A DNA stretch of 64,000 nucleotides from Nosema muscidifuracis. Lineage: Eukaryota; Microsporidia; Nosematidae. This document shows, in pieces, positions 40,182-49,967 of the stretch; within the stretch, counting starts at the first letter, position 1, and each line of letters starts with the position of its first letter. A program made the position numbers and the translations under genes. The notes beneath the pieces are model-generated. The model made no database searches, was not told where the DNA came from, and saw only the letters and a program-made list of their open reading frames with translations. Location of the stretch: NCBI GenBank assembly GCA_028335825.1, contig JAIOKI010000002.1, positions 806,001 through 870,000 of the forward strand. The letters are read 5' to 3'.

Positions 40182-41645
40182 GATGAGGGAGGATTTATTA
40201 TTTTTATATTTATTGGTTTCACGTGAGAATTGATTAAAAAAAAATATTAAGATATTTTTTAGGATGATGTTCTTATCTTCATATTTTAAATTTATTTGTC
40301 AAGTCATATTTGTCCTTGCACATGATGTCGTTTTTACGTAAATTACCTCATTATAAATTAATGTTCTAATATTCAAATTCAGATGTTTATAATAAAGTTG
40401 AGTGGATATCATAGAACAAACCCAATAGTTGTTTAAATACACAGGAATATTCATTTGTCCTGTTTGTAAAAGATTTAATAAATTTTTAAATATATTTAAT
40501 TTATCGTTTTTAAATTAAACAATTTATTAAATTACAAACCAAATAAAAGTCTTTAAATACCGAGTAGATATTTCCTTAATTATCTGTCATGCTCTCGGAG
40601 ATATGCTCCCTCTTTAGAGTATTCTTTTATCATACTTCTATTTAAATATTGTTTGTATGACTTTTAATTCTATGGTTTATCACTTTTTAAATAATTACTT
40701 TTTTATAGCTATTGTTAGTGGTTAAAAATTACTCAATTTTTTGATGTAGTATAAATTATTATTAAATCAGGTGATTCTTTTTTACTAAAAATTTTTCGAA
40801 TAAACAATTATAGACAGAAAATGTTATATTAACAAAATTATCAATCATCTTAAGTTGTACTGTTGCAGTTTTTCTCTTATTATCTCTATCAGTATATTTT
40901 ACGATCTTCAAATACTTTGAAAAAGGTGTATATATCTACCTATTACTACACCTCCCATAAACTAAATTGATACTCAAAAAAATTACATCAAAATACTTAT
41001 TTTTAACCAAATATTATATCTACTTAAATGATACATCTTTCATAATTAATTTGCTGTAAATAAAAAATCATAATCTAATTTATCAAAGCAAGAATACTAT
41101 TTAATATCATTAATGAGTAAACATTAAATTTTATTCCTATGTGGATTTAAGTTATTTTGCACCATTGAAAAATTTAAAAAGAAGTTTTTTTACTTTAGGT
41201 ATGTATTATAAAAATATCTTTTAAGTAATTAGCTTTATTTGAACATTTTTTTTATTACTCCTAAGATAACAACTATATTTTTATGGGTCTCTGGATTCAA
41301 ATACTACTGAAAATTTGAATTTGTATTAATAGGAAACTCTATCAGCTTTTTTTATCATATAGTAATCTTTTTTTAATTTATAGTCTATAAAATTATTTGT
41401 TTGTTTCGAAAAGTGAGGAGAGATAGTAAAAAAGAAAATTTAATTTATTTAACATTAATGGTTAAAAAATAAATAAATCTTTTTACATATAAGGAATAAT
41501 AAATAATTACTAAATTTCAAACATTTTATATACATAAAATTTAAAACATTTCGAATTCATACATTCTTCATTTTATAAACTAGAAAATTCTTTTGAAAGT
41601 ATTTCAGGTAATTAAATTTATTAATATGAAAATAATTTAATTTTT
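40182..41645. other. 1.5-kb gene-free spacer
   Basis: Slightly less AT-rich than other gaps (for example 40545-40640, with ctctcggagatatgctccctc), but no frame, tRNA or repeat was recognised. A structured RNA at 40545-40640 cannot be excluded. Confidence 0.4.
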
Positions 41646-42032
41646 TTAGTTAGTAGTTGGTAGTCTAACATAAGAATTACTTTCCTGACTTTTTCTAGTC
41701 TGATATCCTATGAAGAAGAATAACACACATGAAACAGTAAATAAAGCCAATCTAACCATAGAATTACTAAAGAATACTTCACTGAATTTTCTTCTTAATT
41801 TTGGTATGGAATCTAAATCTTGTTTCTTATTATCTTCTTCAGTTACAAAGGGATCCATACTTTCTTCTCTATGGATACGTTGTATAAATAATGGTTCAGC
41901 GAAGGATCTCATATGACCAAAATTATTGCCGTATGCGTAAGGAGTAGATGTAGTCTTGGTTGTTATCATTAAAGCATGTCTTGGATTTATTATATATGAT
42001 CTTACAAGATTAAGAATGAGGAATAAAAACAT
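41646..42032 (-). CDS. small signal-peptide plus transmembrane protein, unknown
   Basis: This encodes 128 aa. MFLFLILNLVRSYI is a probable signal peptide. A polar loop of about 80 residues contains RIHREESMDPF and a KLRRKF basic patch. A membrane span (MVRLALFTVSCVLFFFIGY, about 95-113) precedes a 15-residue polar tail. No family recognised. No C-run is next to this ATG, so the start is less certain than for neighbours. Confidence 0.6.
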   Translation of the reverse strand: MFLFLILNLVRSYIINPRHALMITTKTTSTPYAYGNNFGHMRSFAEPLFIQRIHREESMDPFVTEEDNKKQDLDSIPKLRRKFSEVFFSNSMVRLALFTVSCVLFFFIGYQTRKSQESNSYVRLPTTN

Positions 42033-42284
42033 GTAAATAATAGATTAATTTCTTATATACAAAAAATGAAAAATTGTTTCATATTTGTTACAGATTTGAC
42101 CAATAGAAAAAAAGATATATCGATAAAATTAAGTCGATATATATGCAATAATTTTATTATTTATTAAATAAAACACCTTTAATGTATATTAAAATCTATT
42201 TGTGAAGTTTTAGTATATATCATGAATAATACTTTATGTTTCATCATAAATATAGTTTAAATTAAATTTACCGTTAAATTAATA

Positions 42285-42480
42285 ATAATATCTTTCTTTT
42301 CTAAACTCTCTAGAAATACAAAAAATAATTAATTTTAATTTAATATAAATATCTTTCTTTTATAAACACTCTAAAAATACAAAAAATAATTAATTTTAAT
42401 TAAATAAATATATTTCTTTTATACACTTTCTAGAAATACAAAATAATAATTAATTTAATTTATTGTTAATTAATTTAATA
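42285..42480. repeat. ~65-bp tandem repeat derived from the ABC gene's coding end
   Basis: Three copies of aatataaatatctttcttttataaacactctaaaaatacaaaaaataattaattttaattt precede the gene's stop, and a fourth version is the actual last codons (taatataaatatccttcttttataaactcttc). On the minus strand each copy can read a run like KERYLY plus stop, echoing the real EGYLY terminus. Confidence 0.75.
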
Positions 42481-44358
42481 TAAATATCCTTCTTTTATAA
42501 ACTCTTCATAACTTTCATATACCCTTATCTCATTATTAATTATACCTAAAATCTTATCAAATCTCTTTAATAATGAATGATTATGTATAATAGCTATTAT
42601 TGTTTTGTCATTTAGTTGAGTATGTAATTTATCTATTAGATTGGCTTCAGAATTTGGATCCATATTAGCAGTAGGTTCATCTAAAATAAATATGTCTCCA
42701 TTTTTAATAACTCCTCTTAAAAAACTCATTCGTTGTTTTTGTCCTCCACTTAGGAACTTGCCATTCTCACCGACATCTTTCTCTAAATCATCAAATTTCA
42801 TATTATAAATATCACATAATTTCATTAAATTTATGTTATTATTAGACTTATTGTTATACAAAAGATTATCAGAAATTGTTCCACTTAATATTCCTGGTGT
42901 TTGAGGAATATAAGATATTTTGCTTCTCTGATCAATTTTATTAATAGTTTTCATTTCACAGTCATCAATATATAATCCCCCTTTGTAATCTCTATATCTT
43001 AAAAAAACATTAAGTAGTGTTGATTTTCCAGTTCCGTTTTTACCTACTAGTCCTACTTTTTGACCTTTAAAAATTTTAAAATTTGCTGGATTAATTAATA
43101 TTCTTTCATTAACTAACAAACAAAACTCTTGGAATTTGATGTATTTTTTAAACAAAAATGGATTATCACCATCAGAAGCTTCGTGTCGATAAAAATTCTG
43201 ATTTTCAATAACAGATTTCTTAATAAGTTCCATATCTTTTTCTTCTCTCGACAAATTTTTACTATTTTTTGTATTAACACCTATCTCTTCATTTTTATCA
43301 ATAGATACACTCTGCTCTATGTTTTTAAATTCTATCTCCTTATTTTTATCATCTTTCTGGTATTTGTAATATAACTCCATATTTTCTATATCACAAGGTA
43401 TTTGATCCCAGTCATCTGATTTTATATCTGTTAAGAATTGGTTTACTCTGGTATACTGTTCTCTTAGTACAATTAGTCTAGATTTAAGTCCACAGAATAG
43501 AGAATTAAATAAAACAAAATCAGCTGCTGTTTTTACTGATATATATCTATTACCAGATAATACGCAAAAGAAGAATATTCCATTAGGAATTATTACAGAA
43601 CATCTTGATACAAATGACCCAAAAGCTAAAATAGATGCACAAATTATTCCGAATTTTTCTACTTCAACCAGATATGTATCTAAATTGTCTAATTCGTCTT
43701 TTTCCTTGTTATTAGCTTTTATTATATCGTAGTTTGCTATTATTCTATAAATAGTTCGTATAAGTAGATCGTATCTTCGTGTATAAGCAAATCTAAATTT
43801 GTTTCTTAAATTAATTATAGGTACATTTAAGAAAAGAACAACTATTAAAGATACTATAGCATATAGGAATACTGAAAAATTAAAGAAAAAAAAAACAATA
43901 GAAATTGAAATTATACAGTACAAACAGCTGTACAAAAATTTAAAGAGCACTACATCAAATCCTACTGCAAAATTGTAAGCCTTTCTGTCAATAATACTTC
44001 TAATATGACCAGATCCTATTTCGTTGTAGAGTTTATGATTTATATTTAAAGCTTTGGTTATATAAAAACATATACATATTCTATAAAACTTAGTCAAAAA
44101 GTAATCACTCACTATTGGCAAAAGATATACTATAGTATATCCTATTACTATCTTAGTCAACTGGTTTATAATAATATTAGTCCCATCTTCTACACTTTCT
44201 TTCTCTTTGATAATTCTTAAAAATGATATCGTATCTAACAATACTCCAAGTTCCATATAAGCAGAAATACCCATCAAACATACTGCTAGTATTAAGAAAT
44301 ATCTAAATATTCGATATTCCTCTATAAAATTAAATAACAGAATCAGATTTTTTTTCAT
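42475..44358 (-). CDS. ABC half-transporter (ABCB/Atm1-like)
   Basis: This encodes 627 aa. Six predicted membrane helices (about residues 15-320) are followed by one nucleotide-binding domain. Walker A GLVGKNGTGKST (about 445) is intact, Q-loop SYIPQTPG, signature LSGGQKQR and Walker B GDIFILDEPTA follow, and the switch His is in AIIHNHSL. In the membrane part, GSGHIRSIIDRKAYNF corresponds to the coupling region of Atm1-type exporters (G.I.R.IDRG...). The protein is either Atm1-like (mitosomal export of Fe-S intermediates) or an ABCB duplicate in another membrane. It lies head-to-head with the related gene at 46533. CCCC at 44365-44368 supports the start. Confidence 0.85.
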   Translation of the reverse strand: MKKNLILLFNFIEEYRIFRYFLILAVCLMGISAYMELGVLLDTISFLRIIKEKESVEDGTNIIINQLTKIVIGYTIVYLLPIVSDYFLTKFYRICICFYITKALNINHKLYNEIGSGHIRSIIDRKAYNFAVGFDVVLFKFLYSCLYCIISISIVFFFFNFSVFLYAIVSLIVVLFLNVPIINLRNKFRFAYTRRYDLLIRTIYRIIANYDIIKANNKEKDELDNLDTYLVEVEKFGIICASILAFGSFVSRCSVIIPNGIFFFCVLSGNRYISVKTAADFVLFNSLFCGLKSRLIVLREQYTRVNQFLTDIKSDDWDQIPCDIENMELYYKYQKDDKNKEIEFKNIEQSVSIDKNEEIGVNTKNSKNLSREEKDMELIKKSVIENQNFYRHEASDGDNPFLFKKYIKFQEFCLLVNERILINPANFKIFKGQKVGLVGKNGTGKSTLLNVFLRYRDYKGGLYIDDCEMKTINKIDQRSKISYIPQTPGILSGTISDNLLYNNKSNNNINLMKLCDIYNMKFDDLEKDVGENGKFLSGGQKQRMSFLRGVIKNGDIFILDEPTANMDPNSEANLIDKLHTQLNDKTIIAIIHNHSLLKRFDKILGIINNEIRVYESYEEFIKEGYLY

Positions 44359-46532
44359 AGAAGAGGGGTAAAAATTAAAACAAATTAGAACTTACATGAA
44401 TAAATAAAGGAGATAATAGAAAATTAATTCAATATTAAATAAATGTAACATAGTAAATTAAATTCGAAACAAATTGTTAATTTTATTATATTAAAAAATT
44501 TAATAAATAAGATTTGTTTGACATGCTTATAAATTAATGATCGTTATAACTATTAAGAATTAAATTTATAAAATAGTCAACTTTTTTGTATAAATTAAAT
44601 TTCAATATAATTATTTTTAAATAAATTGATATATTTAACAAATATTTTTTACAAAATTTATTAATTTAATTTTTGTTAAAGATAATAATTTTATTACCCA
44701 CATGATAAGCGATTAATTTAAAATTTTTGTTACATAACAATGATTTTAATAAAATATTTTTATCAACTGTATGATAAGAGATTAATTTAAAATTTTTGTT
44801 ACATAATAATGATTTTAATAAAATATTTTTATCAACTGTATGATAAGAGATTAATTTAAAATTTTTGTTACATAATAATGATTTTAATAAAATATTTTTA
44901 TCAACTGTATGATAAGCAATTAATTTAAAATTTTTGTTACATAATTGTTTATTTTTAGATTAGTTAAAATGAAATATTTATGAAAAAAATATCATTTGAT
45001 GACGTCATTTCATCCTAATAAGAATAAAGAAAATAATTTAATTTTTGGAATATATTTTTTTATAAAACTTTAATAAAAAAATTTCTTACTTGTTTATTTT
45101 TAGTTCAATTTCTTTTAAATTACATCGCATTCACTAAATACAATTTTTTTCAGATCTAAGCCCATTCTTGTAATTATTTTTATTAAAAATAGCTATAAAA
45201 AAATAGAGATATGTATTAATCTTATAAAAAATGTATTTAAAATAATTATAGATAAGAATGTTGTAAGATAACATATCATTAGCTAATTTATAATAATCAA
45301 AGAGTTTAGTTAAATTTTTAATATTTTTTCTATTGAAAGATTCACTTAGTGACCCATTTTCAATAAAAATAAACTTTTTATATAAATAATGACTAATATT
45401 CTTCAATGAGATTAGATTAATATATATTTGGAAATTTTAAAGCTCATTTTGTGATTTAAGTCTATTATTGTCATTTACCCCTGTTTCATATAAATAAGAA
45501 AGATGCTCATCTGTAATGATTTTAAAACATTTATTTTTTTTATTGTTAATCAACGTCAAAATAAGAAGTTTATAATTAAAGAATATACCATCTATTTTTA
45601 GTAGTGAGAATAATTATAAAAAATAGGAAGATTTTTCTTTTGAAAAGTAACTGTTTAATAATCTTTATTAAATTTTAAATTTGAATTCTTTTTAATTTTT
45701 GAAATTTTAATCTTCCTTAAATAGTTTTTTATAAGATCTTCAAAGTAAAATCTTTCTTCTTTAATTTATGTTTATTCCTTTATCAAAGATCTTTATCTAT
45801 GCCGAAAATAAATCCTTTTAACTATTTTGAACGGTTAAGTACTTTCTTTTTTAAGACAATGAAGTTTGAAAATGAGTCTAGCTATTAAGATGACAATTCA
45901 TAGATTAAAACACAAGTATTTTTTAGTATATATTATTATTAATTAATTTTTAATATCTAATGACTTTATATATTAATATTTAAATTGTGTTAGATATTCT
46001 TAAATTATACTAAAGGTTTTTTTTTGATAGGCTAGGTAGCTTTTGAGTATAATATATCAATAAATAAAATAAACTTATTAAAAAGGATTCAACTTTTTCT
46101 TAACCTAGTAAATGAAAATTTAACATTATTAATTACAAAAAAAATTTCATTTTTGGATGTATGAAAACAACATATGGCAGAATTTACAATAAAGAATTTA
46201 TTTTGTTTATTTTTTTACTAAATATATCAATTAGTCAAAGTATATCAGTTTAGAAGTAGATAATTATTTTTTAATAAAATCAGATTTTAATAAATTAATA
46301 TAATTTATTTTTAAAGACAAATTGAATCTCAGATATTAATTTGGAGGGAAAAAAGATAAATGATTTCTTTTTATAAATGGGGGAAAATTTGTATAATTTT
46401 TTTTGTATTCTTTTTTTTTTTAAATTAAATATCTTTCTATAAATTAATAATTAACTGTTACACAATTCAATAATAAATTAATTTTTTCATATAAAAAAAT
46501 ATAAATATAAATTTAATTTTTTATCCCCCTGA
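44359..46532. other. 2.17-kb spacer between the two ABC genes
   Basis: 44703-44945 holds 3.5 copies of a 69-bp repeat (tgataag at 44703, 44772, 44841 and 44910). A palindromic TGACGTCA lies at 45000-45007. A minus-strand frame (45134-45406) has no ATG start and a plus-strand 32-codon frame (45503-45601) follows a CCCC at 45479-45482; neither is called as a gene. Confidence 0.55.
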
Positions 46533-48254
46533 ATGTCAGTAGGATATAAAACTAAATCTTATAATCAAGCTCTCGTTGATACAATCAAGTTCGTTGTATC
46601 AAATCCCGTATTTAAAATATCAATTGTTCCAATTATTCTATTATCAGTTGCTGCTGCTAAATTTGGTGTATACGTTCTTGTTGTAATAGGAGATATAGAA
46701 AGATATTTATGTAATGATATTAAGAAAGATACTTCTTTTAATCTTATGATTAGATATATGACTACCCCTTTATATCATTATGCACTCATCTTTGTTAATC
46801 AGTGTATTGTCTCTTTTTATATACAGACAATTATCAAAGAATCTTTTGTTGTATTCACTCGAGAATATATTCTGGTAAATTATGATAAATATCACTCTCT
46901 TGGATCTGGACAGATTCATTCTCTTATAGAAAGAAGAATGATGGCCATTAGTGAATTTCTTAAAGTCTTGATTTTACGTGTGTTTCATGATCTTTGTTAT
47001 GTATGTATGGCTTTTTATGAAATGTACGTTAGAGTAGATGAAAGAGCTTTCTACGCCAATATTGGATTATTTACTTTTTATTTGATATCTATTCATTTTA
47101 TTATTAAAATGAGAGCAGCTTTCAGATTGAAATATAACGATTCTTATAACAAAGTATCTAACAAATCGTATGGAATTTTAGTAAATTATGATGTAATAAA
47201 ATCTTATAATAACGAAGAATATGAACTTAAGAAACTTAGTAAAGGATTAAATGAGGTAGAAAATAGAGGTATCGTATTTGATACCTTGACATCATTAGCG
47301 GAGTTCGTACAAAAAAATTCTTTAGTAGTTCCTAACGGGTTAATTTTATTTTTAGGATTACGTGGAATATTCTTCACTAAAATGACCAACAAAGATGGAT
47401 TTATTCTTTATAATAAACTATTCCTTACTGTAAAATCAAAAATTGGAGAGATTTCTACAGATTTACTGAAGGTTACTCAATATTTAACTGACATTTCTGA
47501 TTCTAGAATTGTCGAAGAAAAGCTTGATAACGATCATAAAGGTTCAGATATAGAGAGATTTAATAAGAATATCGTATTTGATAATGTTACGCTTAGTATA
47601 CAAGATACAATTATAGCTTCTAATGTTAATCTAACAATTAATAAGGGAGATAAAATAGCTATAGTTGGTAAAAATGGATCTGGAAAATCAACATTCTTAA
47701 ATGTTCTTCTTAGAATGAGAAATTATGAAGGATCTATTAAAATAGATAATCAAGAAATGAAATCTATTTCTAAAATATCACAAAGAGATTTAATTTCTTA
47801 TATTCCACAGAATCCAAGTATTTCAGAAGGGACTGTCTTAGAAAACTTAGTATACGGTAATTCAGATATTTCTAATGACAAAGTTATTGAATATTGTACC
47901 AAATATGGTACACATAAAATATTCTCAAATCTTCAGAATGGATATGAAACAGAAGCTGGAGAAATGGGCAAGTATCTTAGTGGAGGACAGAAACAGAGAA
48001 TAAGTTTCATGAGAGGAATTATTAAAAATGGAGATATTTTCATTTTAGATGAACCTACATCAAATTTAGATAAAACTTCAGAGTGTGAAATTATTGAATA
48101 TCTTTTTACTACATTGAAATACAAAACATCAATAATGATCTTACATAATCCCAAATATTTACAAAAATTTAACAAGATATTTGGGTTTCATAAGGGATCA
48201 ATTAATGTTTACAATAAGTATGAAGACTATTTGAAAGATTCTGATCTTTATTAA
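46533..48254 (+). CDS. ABC half-transporter (ABCB/Atm1-like), paralogue of the gene at 42475
   Basis: This encodes 573 aa. Six membrane helices (about residues 20-290) and one nucleotide-binding domain are visible: Walker A GKNGSGKST (about 383), SYIPQNPS Q-loop, LSGGQKQR signature and GDIFILDEPTSN. The membrane coupling motif GSGQIHSLIERRM corresponds to GSGHIRSIIDRKA in the paralogue, and the tail PNGLILFLGL... matches PNGIFFFCVL.... It lacks the ~50-residue charged insert that the paralogue has before its nucleotide-binding domain. Both genes end in similar acidic tails (YEDYLKDSDLY here). CCCCC at 46525-46529 sets the start. Confidence 0.85.
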   Translation: MSVGYKTKSYNQALVDTIKFVVSNPVFKISIVPIILLSVAAAKFGVYVLVVIGDIERYLCNDIKKDTSFNLMIRYMTTPLYHYALIFVNQCIVSFYIQTIIKESFVVFTREYILVNYDKYHSLGSGQIHSLIERRMMAISEFLKVLILRVFHDLCYVCMAFYEMYVRVDERAFYANIGLFTFYLISIHFIIKMRAAFRLKYNDSYNKVSNKSYGILVNYDVIKSYNNEEYELKKLSKGLNEVENRGIVFDTLTSLAEFVQKNSLVVPNGLILFLGLRGIFFTKMTNKDGFILYNKLFLTVKSKIGEISTDLLKVTQYLTDISDSRIVEEKLDNDHKGSDIERFNKNIVFDNVTLSIQDTIIASNVNLTINKGDKIAIVGKNGSGKSTFLNVLLRMRNYEGSIKIDNQEMKSISKISQRDLISYIPQNPSISEGTVLENLVYGNSDISNDKVIEYCTKYGTHKIFSNLQNGYETEAGEMGKYLSGGQKQRISFMRGIIKNGDIFILDEPTSNLDKTSECEIIEYLFTTLKYKTSIMILHNPKYLQKFNKIFGFHKGSINVYNKYEDYLKDSDLY

Positions 48255-48615
48255 ATATTTTAACTTAAATATTTGAAATAAGCCTGTCATAGCCATCTGA
48301 TTGACTAGATGTACTATGAAAACATTCTAAATAAATAATCTTTTTTAGTTAAAATATCTTTTAAATTTGAAAAATTCCAATATTGAGTTTTTCAATTATA
48401 AATTAATGTAAGGTGGTTGACTCTTTAATATTAATAGAAGGTTAAATAGCTCTTACCTATAATTATCTTAATAATATATTTGGTGAAATTTTAATGAGTT
48501 ACTTTTTCATGTCAAAAAGTAATAACTTTTACTTAAATTAACTTTAATTTCTTATTTAATATTCTAAAAATTAATTTGTTGTTTTATAACCAAATTAAAA
48601 AAAATAATAAATTAT
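48255..48615. other. spacer between the converging ABC and eL18 genes
   Basis: AT-rich, no frame or repeat of note. Confidence 0.5.
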
Positions 48616-49197
48616 TTAATTTTCTGATTTTTTAGTAGTAGACTTTCTTCCTTTCATTCTAATTCTCTTTTCTCCACCTCTTCTCTTCTTATTTGCTCTT
48701 GGTAGAGTATCAGATCCCTTCTGTCCAGGAGCCTTACCCCAGAACTTAGCACTCTTTCTCTTCATTCTATCACCCTGAATAAGACAAATATTGTTAAGAT
48801 CTGGACAAATTTTAAATAACTGATCTAAAGTATAAAATGATCCATTACCTCTCTCAAGCTTCTCTTTTACAGAATTTGACCATTGTAAAGCAACAATTCT
48901 CATTGGTGGAAGAGTAACCATTCTCTCGTCATCTAAGACTTTTCCTACAACAACAGCTACTTTATCAGAATCTCCGTCCAAAGCTTTAACAATTTCTGAT
49001 ACACGAACTACTGGACGATCTTTATTTGACATAGTAAGACGTTTGGCGATTCTTTTGATATCATCTACTGAACATTTTTTAGCTACTTTGATGTAAAAAT
49101 CAGCAAGAGACTGCAATAATGGGTTTGGTGATCTGATGACTTTCCTTTTGATTACTGTAGATTTTGGGATTATTTTTTTTGCAAAAGTAACTGCCAT
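48616..49197 (-). CDS. RPL18: large-subunit ribosomal protein eL18
   Basis: This encodes 193 aa. The protein shows the eL18 core: [24 protein letters not shown] and [20 protein letters not shown], then [20 protein letters not shown], and the basic C-terminus [15 protein letters not shown] through RRGGEKRIR. The usual GKAPGTPHS is present as GKAPGQKGS. The N-terminus is trimmed to the conserved part. Codon use (more C/G) differs from hypothetical neighbours, as expected for a highly expressed gene. No intron is needed. CCCC at 49202-49205 supports the start. Confidence 0.93.
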   Translation of the reverse strand: MAVTFAKKIIPKSTVIKRKVIRSPNPLLQSLADFYIKVAKKCSVDDIKRIAKRLTMSNKDRPVVRVSEIVKALDGDSDKVAVVVGKVLDDERMVTLPPMRIVALQWSNSVKEKLERGNGSFYTLDQLFKICPDLNNICLIQGDRMKRKSAKFWGKAPGQKGSDTLPRANKKRRGGEKRIRMKGRKSTTKKSEN

Positions 49198-49282
49198 TTT
49201 TGGGGTCTAAAAAATTTTATAAAAAAAAATTATACCCAATAAATTATTGAATTTTTTGAATTTGAAAGAAAATTATAAAGTT

Positions 49283-49600
49283 TGTCATATATGAAGATAT
49301 TAAATTTTTATTAAGAATATATAAAATATCATGAAGTTGTTCATATAAAAAATATTATAAAATTTAACATATATGAAGATATTAAATTTTTATTAAGAAT
49401 ATATAAAATTTTATGAAGTTGTTCATATAAAAAATATTATAAAATTTAACATATATGAAGATATTAAATTTTATGTTTAAGAATATATAAAATATCATGA
49501 AGTTGTTCATATATAAAGATATTATAAAATTTAACATATATGAAGATATTAAATTTTTATTAAGAATATATAAAATTTTATGAGGTTTACATATAAAAAA
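49283..49600. repeat. 82-85-bp tandem repeat upstream of eL18
   Basis: Four copies of catatatgaagatattaaatttttattaagaatatataaaat... begin at 49286, 49368, 49450 and 49535. Located 90-400 bp upstream of the eL18 start. Confidence 0.85.
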
Positions 49601-49967
49601 AATTTATTAAAAAATAATTTAGGTAACAAACATATTCAATATACATTGGTTGTATGTAAATTAAATATTATGGGATATTTGTATAAACAAATAGATATTT
49701 AAAATTGATTTATTATAAATTAATTGATTTTTGTTTAAAATTAAAACAATATATATTTTTATTAAATTCATCATTTAAAAAATTATGTAATGATCTGTAA
49801 ATATTTTGAACAGTTTTAGATTTTTATGATCCAATAAATTAAATTTTTTTAATAAATTATATTTTAAAGAATTCTGTTTTGTACATTTATTTCAAATTTT
49901 CATTTGACAATCTTTTTTAAAACAATATAAATAAACATCATATAAAAACATAAATTAATAAATAACA
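49601..49967. other. spacer before the aminopeptidase
   Basis: No gene, no repeat. The only ATG-proximal context is AT-rich and lacks a C-run. Confidence 0.5.

Noticed and set aside
45134-45406. 90-codon minus-strand frame
   Set aside because: Its start is TTG rather than ATG, it lacks a C-run, and the residues are the Lys/Asn/Tyr/Ile mix expected from AT-rich non-coding DNA.
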